The position numbers were made by a program, and so were the translations under genes. From contig NZ_JBHLWA010000021.1 of the NCBI RefSeq assembly GCF_042433085.1, forward strand, positions 1 through 36,861: a stretch of 36,861 nt of DNA. Direction: 5' to 3'. This document shows positions 32,646-36,861 of the stretch, piece after piece. How positions within the stretch are numbered: position 1 is the first letter of the stretch; each line of letters begins with the position of its first letter. Source of the DNA: Gallibacterium melopsittaci (GTDB lineage Bacteria > Pseudomonadota > Gammaproteobacteria > Enterobacterales > Pasteurellaceae). The notes under the pieces are model-generated. The model ran no database searches, had not been told where the DNA came from, and saw only the letters and a list, made by a program, of their open reading frames with translations.

Positions 32646-33644
32646 ATGAAACCAATTTTAGGAATAACAATGGGAGATGCTGCAGGTATTGGTGCAGAAG
32701 TGATTGTAAAAGCACTTGCTGATCAACATTTGTATGAGCTTGCTCACCCCCTTGTTATTGGGGATAAAAAAATAATGGCTAGAGCAATCGAGCTATTAAA
32801 GTCACCATTAAAACTTAGAGTGATTAATGAGTTGGAAGGATTTTCATCAGAGTATGGTTATATTGATTTAGTAGATTTAGATAATGTAGCTGCAGATTTA
32901 CCTTATTCACATGTCGATCCAAGAGCGGGATGTGCAGCATATGAATATATAGAACAGGCTGTACAGTATGCGATGGCAAACAAAATTCATGCAGTAGTGA
33001 CTGCACCACTAAATAAAGAGGCTTTACATGCTGGTGGCAAGATGTTCCCAGGGCATACTGAAATATTAGCAATATTGAGTGGTACAAAAGATTATTCAAT
33101 GATGTTAGTAAGTCCAAAATTACGTGTGATTCATGTAACAACGCATGTTCAATTACGTAAGGTGTGTGATTTAGTTAAGAAAGAAAGAGTTTTAACAGTT
33201 ATTAAATTAGCTGATGAAAATGCCAAAATGTTAGGTTTCAAAGTGCCAAGAGTAGCTGTTGCTGGGCTAAATCCACATTCTGGTGAAAATGGTATGTTTG
33301 GCGATGAGGATAGTAAGGAGATTGTCCCTGCGATTGATGCGGCTAGAGCATTAGGCATTAATGTATTTGGTCCAATTCCTCCAGATACAGTTTTTCATCG
33401 AGCTGCTAACCTAGATGAATTCGATATTGTAGTCGTGATGTATCACGACCAAGGTCATATTCCAATCAAATTATTAGGCTTTGATACAGGTGTAAATGTT
33501 ACCGTGGGGTTACCATTTATTCGTACATCTGTTGATCACGGAACAGCCTTCCCTATTGCTGGCCAAGGTATTGCTGATAGTAAAAGTATGAGTGAAGCAC
33601 TTTATCTTGCAGCACAAATGGCACAAATTAAGTTTACTAAATAA
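32646..33644 (+). CDS. pdxA2: PdxA-family 4-phospho-D-threonate (four-carbon acid sugar) dehydrogenase
   Basis: A 332-residue member of the PdxA family. True PdxA oxidises 4-phosphohydroxy-L-threonine in vitamin B6 synthesis; the PdxA2 branch, found next to DUF1537 kinases, converts 4-phospho-D-threonate (or erythronate) to dihydroxyacetone phosphate and CO2. Motifs are ITMGDAAGIGAEV at the N-terminus (GDPAGIGPE in most PdxA), metal-binding His in FPGHTEILA and VTTHVQLRKV, and YHDQGHIPIKLLGFD. The ATG at 32646 has AAGGAG upstream and is preferred over 32628. First gene of the cassette; context, not sequence alone, gives the catabolic call. Confidence 0.85.
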   Translation: MKPILGITMGDAAGIGAEVIVKALADQHLYELAHPLVIGDKKIMARAIELLKSPLKLRVINELEGFSSEYGYIDLVDLDNVAADLPYSHVDPRAGCAAYEYIEQAVQYAMANKIHAVVTAPLNKEALHAGGKMFPGHTEILAILSGTKDYSMMLVSPKLRVIHVTTHVQLRKVCDLVKKERVLTVIKLADENAKMLGFKVPRVAVAGLNPHSGENGMFGDEDSKEIVPAIDAARALGINVFGPIPPDTVFHRAANLDEFDIVVVMYHDQGHIPIKLLGFDTGVNVTVGLPFIRTSVDHGTAFPIAGQGIADSKSMSEALYLAAQMAQIKFTK

Positions 33645-33672
33645 ATTATACACATAGTGTAAGGAGAACTGT

Positions 33673-34668
33673 ATGTCAGCTAATCAAACTTCTCAATCAA
33701 TAGTCTCTTTGTATGATGGTATGAATAAAATATCTGGTGGTGCGATGGTTATTCCTTTGGTATTGGGGTCGATTATAGGTACATTTTTCCCAAATTTTCT
33801 CGGATTGGGTTCGTTTACCACGGCATTATTTAAGTCTTCTGCTGGGCCATTAATTGCATTATTAATTTTTTCAACTGGTATGCAAATTACATTAAGAAGT
33901 TCTGGGCCTGTTTTAGCTCATACAGGAGTTGTTTTATTATTTAAAACGATTATTCCAGCAGCACTAGTTACTCTATTAGGGTTAATTCTTGGTAATGATG
34001 GTATTTTGGGTATTTCTTTGTTAGCAATGCTTACTGTTGTAGCGAATTCAAATGGAGGTATTTGGTTAGCATTCACTGGTAAATATGGAGATTATCGAGA
34101 TAGAGGAGCTTATATTGCATCTGCTGTAAATGATGGGCCATTCTTTGTTTTACTTTTTTTGGGTGCATCTGGATTAGCAGATATTCCTTTTTCTTTGATG
34201 TTGGCTGCTGTATTACCTTTGCTAATAGGTATGGTAATTGGAAACTTGGATCAAAAGTGGACTAATTTAATGAAACCAACAGGAGCAATTGTGATTCCTT
34301 TCTTTGCTTTTGCACTAGGTACAGGAATTAATTTACATGCAATTGTTACTGGTGGAGCAACAGGAATTATTTTAGGTATCTTGTCATCAGTCTTAACTGG
34401 ATTTTTAGTTTTCTTTGGTTATAAAGCTATTTTAAGAAGAGGTAACTTATCTGGAATTGGTTTCGCTGCTGGCAGTACAGCGGGGAATGCAATTATTACA
34501 CCAGAGATTGTAGTTCAAGCAGATCCAAGCTTTGCCCCTTATGTTCAAACAGCTACTGCACAAATTGCAGCAGCGGTACTTGTATCAGCTATTGTAGCTC
34601 CTTTATTAGCTGCATGGGTATTAAAACGCCAAGGTGGCTTAGTGGAAGATAAAAAAGGAGAACTTTAA
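33673..34668 (+). CDS. KdgT-family permease
   Basis: A 331-residue membrane protein of the 2-keto-3-deoxygluconate permease family (about ten hydrophobic segments), with family-like VIPLVLGSIIGTFFPNFL, FSTGMQITLR and a Gly-rich GFAAGSTAGNAIITPEIV near residue 260. E. coli KdgT is 327 residues. Lying between pdxA2 and the DUF1537 kinase gene, it probably imports the acid sugar they use (D-threonate or erythronate) by proton symport, rather than ketodeoxygluconate. Ribosome site AAGGAGAA. The kinase gene starts one base after its stop. Confidence 0.85.
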   Translation: MSANQTSQSIVSLYDGMNKISGGAMVIPLVLGSIIGTFFPNFLGLGSFTTALFKSSAGPLIALLIFSTGMQITLRSSGPVLAHTGVVLLFKTIIPAALVTLLGLILGNDGILGISLLAMLTVVANSNGGIWLAFTGKYGDYRDRGAYIASAVNDGPFFVLLFLGASGLADIPFSLMLAAVLPLLIGMVIGNLDQKWTNLMKPTGAIVIPFFAFALGTGINLHAIVTGGATGIILGILSSVLTGFLVFFGYKAILRRGNLSGIGFAAGSTAGNAIITPEIVVQADPSFAPYVQTATAQIAAAVLVSAIVAPLLAAWVLKRQGGLVEDKKGEL

Positions 34669-34669
34669 G

Positions 34670-35908
34670 ATGAAAGAAAATCGTTTATTAGTTGTAGCTG
34701 ATGATCTTACAGGTGCTAATGATACGGAGATAATGTTTGCTAGCAAAGGATATTCCACTATATTAGAAACTAATGATGAATCGTTGAATATGGCGGATTT
34801 TTCTCAAGCAAATGTATTTACAGTTTCAACGGATTCTAGGGCTTTGGGTAACTTGGCAAGTGATAGAACGTATGATGCTGTTATTGCAGGAATTAAAAAT
34901 GGCATTACACAATTATATTTGAAAATAGATTCTACAATGAGGGGATCTGTTAAATATCAAATAGATGGTGCATTAAAAGCATGGAAAAGATTATATCCTA
35001 ATGCAAAAGCTATTATTTGTTCTGCTTATCCTGAAATGGGAAGAACTATTCATAATGGAATTTTATATGTGAATGATGTTCCTGTTAAAGATACTCCATC
35101 AGGCAAGGATGCTATTTGCCCAGTATTATCGTCTAAAATGGTGGATTTATTACCTAATGCAGTACTTTTAACTGGTAAAACCGAAAAGGAATTGATAAAG
35201 CAAATACTATCATCTTCTTCTGATCAATTTATCATTGATGCAGTAACAGAAGATGATTTGTCAATCATTGGAAATGTTATTAATGATCTTGGAAATAGTA
35301 TTATTCCCGTAGGTTCTGCAGGTTTGGCAAATAAATTAGATATGCAATTTAATATTTATGGTGAGAGCAGTAATAAAAATCTATCATTAGGAAGATCTTT
35401 AATTTTAGTAACATCTATTCATGAAACTAGTCAACAGCAAGTAGATGAATATATTTCTCATGCTGGTGGTAGTTCAATAGTATTTAATCCTTCACCATTA
35501 CAATTGTTAAATCATGAAATATCTTCAAGTGCTTTGAAACAACAATTAGGTGTATTAATTAAATCTAGTAAAGATAATGTTATTATTAGAGCTAATCCAA
35601 CAAAAGCACCTGTACAAGATGGGAATATAAATAGTATTGCTAGGATTCTTGCAAAAGATTTAGCAGAACTAGGATTATTTTGTCTGGACAATGAGCATTT
35701 TGATTCGCTAATTTTATTTGGTGGTGATGGAGCTGCGATGTTATTGAATAAGATGAATATTACTGAAATGCGATTATTATTTTCTATTGTACCAGGAGTC
35801 CCGTTATGCAAAATTGATAATACTAAATATCAAGGATTAATTGTTATGACTAAGTCAGGAGGATTTGGTAATAAGGATTTATTACGTATGATTAAAGAAA
35901 GAGTATAA
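34670..35908 (+). CDS. dtnK: Four-carbon acid sugar kinase (DUF1537), probably D-threonate kinase
   Basis: A 412-residue DUF1537-family kinase, which phosphorylates acid sugars such as D-threonate, D-erythronate or 3-oxo-tetronates at the 4-hydroxyl. Substrate domain: VVADDLTGANDTEIMF at residues 8-23 and LKIDSTMRGS near 87. Nucleotide domain: VGSAGLANKL near 223 and LFGGDGAAML near 350, where GGDTA is commoner. KSGGFG near the end is conserved. Partnership with a PdxA2-like enzyme points to D-threonate or erythronate, whereas kinases with an OtnC aldolase use 3-oxo-tetronates. Nine of its twelve arginine codons are AGA/AGG, unlike most of the window. Confidence 0.82.
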   Translation: MKENRLLVVADDLTGANDTEIMFASKGYSTILETNDESLNMADFSQANVFTVSTDSRALGNLASDRTYDAVIAGIKNGITQLYLKIDSTMRGSVKYQIDGALKAWKRLYPNAKAIICSAYPEMGRTIHNGILYVNDVPVKDTPSGKDAICPVLSSKMVDLLPNAVLLTGKTEKELIKQILSSSSDQFIIDAVTEDDLSIIGNVINDLGNSIIPVGSAGLANKLDMQFNIYGESSNKNLSLGRSLILVTSIHETSQQQVDEYISHAGGSSIVFNPSPLQLLNHEISSSALKQQLGVLIKSSKDNVIIRANPTKAPVQDGNINSIARILAKDLAELGLFCLDNEHFDSLILFGGDGAAMLLNKMNITEMRLLFSIVPGVPLCKIDNTKYQGLIVMTKSGGFGNKDLLRMIKERV

Positions 35909-35976
35909 ATTTAGTTCAAGATCGAAGGATTTGAGAAAAATAAGAATTTAGTGAATAATTAAGCCATTTCTTATCA

Positions 35977-36003
35977 GGCATACATTAAGTTTTAATGTAT
36001 GCC
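35977..36003 (+). terminator. Hairpin between dtnK and the DeoR-family gene
   Basis: GGCATACATTAA and TTAATGTATGCC form a perfect 12-bp stem around GTT. Only TTAATATT follows, so termination is probably incomplete and the regulator may be partly read from the operon. No separate promoter is clear in the 114-bp gap. Confidence 0.55.
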
Positions 36004-36022
36004 TTAATATTGCGAGTGTATT

Positions 36023-36778
36023 ATGTCCCCCGATCGTTTAGAACAAATTCTGCTTTTTTTAAAGAACAACAATATTGCAACGGTTGATCAATTAGTAAAA
36101 GTAACATCAGCCTCTCCTGCAACCATCAGACGAGATCTGATTAAGTTAAATGAACAAGGTTCGATTATTCGTACACATGGTGGTGTCAGTCTAAATAAGT
36201 TTATTGCTTCCCAACCAACTACAAATGAAAAACAATTAAAATTTGTGGTGGAAAAGGCACGAATTGCAGATTATGTTGCTTCTTTCATTAAAGCTGGTGA
36301 CTCGATTGTATTAGATGCAGGAACAACGACACTCTGTATTGCTAAGAAAGTTGCACATTTGCCGTTACGAGTGATTACTACCGATCTGCATATTGCGTTG
36401 TTTTTATCTGAGTATAAACAGATCGATTTGATGTTGACTGGTGGTTATATTGATAATTCAAGTCAATCTTGTATTGGAAATCATAGTATCCAATTATTAC
36501 AAAGTATTAATCCAGACCTTGCCTTTGTGAGTTGTAATTCTTGGAGTTTGGAAAAAGGGGTGACAGCTCCTACAGAAGATAAAGCGAATTTAAAAAGCTA
36601 TTTGTTACGTAATGCTGCACGTAGAGTTTTAGTTGCTGATAGTAGTAAATATGGAAAATATTCATTATTTAGCGTAGCACAACTACCACAATTTACGGAT
36701 ATTGTAACGGATTCTAATCTTTCAGATGTAGTGGTGCAGAGATTAAAACAACAGGAATTTAAATTAGCTTTAGTATGA
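36023..36778 (+). CDS. DeoR/GlpR-family transcriptional regulator
   Basis: A 251-residue DNA-binding repressor-type protein. Residues 1-57 are the DeoR helix-turn-helix, with VDQLVKVTSASPATIRRDL as recognition region and IRTHGGVSL after it. Residues about 75-230 are the DeoRC sugar-phosphate sensor fold, with DAGTTTLCIAKKV and LTGGYIDNSSQSCIG as ligand motifs. Its place at the end of the pdxA2-kdgT-dtnK genes suggests it controls that cassette in response to a phosphorylated intermediate. It is unlikely to be the deoCBD regulator despite the family name. Ribosome site is weak (GCGAG). Arginine codons are mostly CGN, unlike the operon genes before it. Confidence 0.88.
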   Translation: MSPDRLEQILLFLKNNNIATVDQLVKVTSASPATIRRDLIKLNEQGSIIRTHGGVSLNKFIASQPTTNEKQLKFVVEKARIADYVASFIKAGDSIVLDAGTTTLCIAKKVAHLPLRVITTDLHIALFLSEYKQIDLMLTGGYIDNSSQSCIGNHSIQLLQSINPDLAFVSCNSWSLEKGVTAPTEDKANLKSYLLRNAARRVLVADSSKYGKYSLFSVAQLPQFTDIVTDSNLSDVVVQRLKQQEFKLALV

Positions 36779-36797
36779 AAAATGAAATAATAACAAT

Positions 36798-36821
36798 CCG
36801 CACGTAAAACGTGCGGTTTTT
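36798..36821 (+). terminator. Terminator after the DeoR-family gene
   Basis: CCGCACGT and ACGTGCGG form a perfect 8-bp stem around AAA, followed by five Ts. The GTGCGGTTT part resembles the Haemophilus-type uptake-signal core, which often sits in terminators, but is not an exact match. Confidence 0.9.
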
Positions 36822-36861
36822 AGGCTACCCTATAAGGGCCTATTACTTCACATGCCCCTCA
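36822..36861. other. Unexplained 40 bases at the right edge
   Basis: The end of the window contains AGG-CTA-CCCT-ATA-AGGG-CCT, an interrupted inverted repeat, then a stretch ending CATGCCCCTCA. It is GC-richer than most intergenic sequence here. It could be an intergenic repeat or the edge of a mobile element, but too little is visible to say. Confidence 0.25.

Noticed and set aside
36023..36778. DeoR-family protein as repressor of deoCBD in this window
   Set aside because: It lies 14 kb away at the end of an acid-sugar cassette, and the family name alone does not imply deo control.

Overview
The window is AT-rich gammaproteobacterial chromosome that looks like a Pasteurellaceae member (Haemophilus/Pasteurella/Gallibacterium/Actinobacillus relatives). 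Grounds are protein resemblance and gene order: xseA-roxA-rnfH-ratA, mobA-yihD-dsbA, a dat-ddc pair, and E. coli-like XylFGH/XylA/XylB/XylR and Mtr proteins in a genome that prefers CGT arginine codons. The species cannot be named from the sequence.

Layout: (1) 1-73, right end of an IS3-family insertion sequence cut by the window edge. (2) 96-11568, a xylose/xyloside regulon: xynB (GH43 beta-xylosidase) and xynT (GPH-family symporter), the xylFGH ABC importer, divergent xylA and xylB, and the activator gene xylR. A 57-bp XylR/CRP control module occurs in two copies, one before xynTB and one before xylFGH. (3) 11605-14919, housekeeping minus-strand block xseA, roxA, rnfH, ratA. (4) 15030-17999, birA, a SAM methyltransferase and mtr, with a TrpR-type operator over the mtr promoter. 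(5) 18335-22505, nupC and deoC-deoB-deoD (no deoA) for nucleoside uptake and salvage. (6) 22554-25868, a structured leader followed by dat and ddc, which make 1,3-diaminopropane from aspartate semialdehyde; the leader matches in genomic position the candidate cis-regulatory RNA called DABA-DC-AT. (7) 25932-29559, PFL/DUF711 protein, ACT-domain protein, mobA, yihD, dsbA, maoP. (8) 29681-32247, divergent mmsA (iolA) and iolB, two steps of myo-inositol catabolism without the rest of the pathway. (9) 32646-36778, pdxA2-like, KdgT-like permease, DUF1537 kinase and a DeoR-family regulator, a probable D-threonate (or related four-carbon acid sugar) catabolic cassette with a class II CRP promoter, strong palindromes and arginine-codon use unlike the rest of the window.

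How the parts work together: three separate sugar/acid-sugar modules (xylose, inositol fragment, threonate-type) all feed central metabolism. Xylose and threonate-type modules carry recognisable CRP sites, so they are probably under catabolite control. No CRISPR array, prophage, tRNA or rRNA gene was seen. No wholly new multi-gene system is evident. The least explained items are the dat leader RNA, a pair of overlapping micro-ORFs between xylH and xynT, the palindromes of the threonate-type cassette, and 40 unexplained bases at the right edge.
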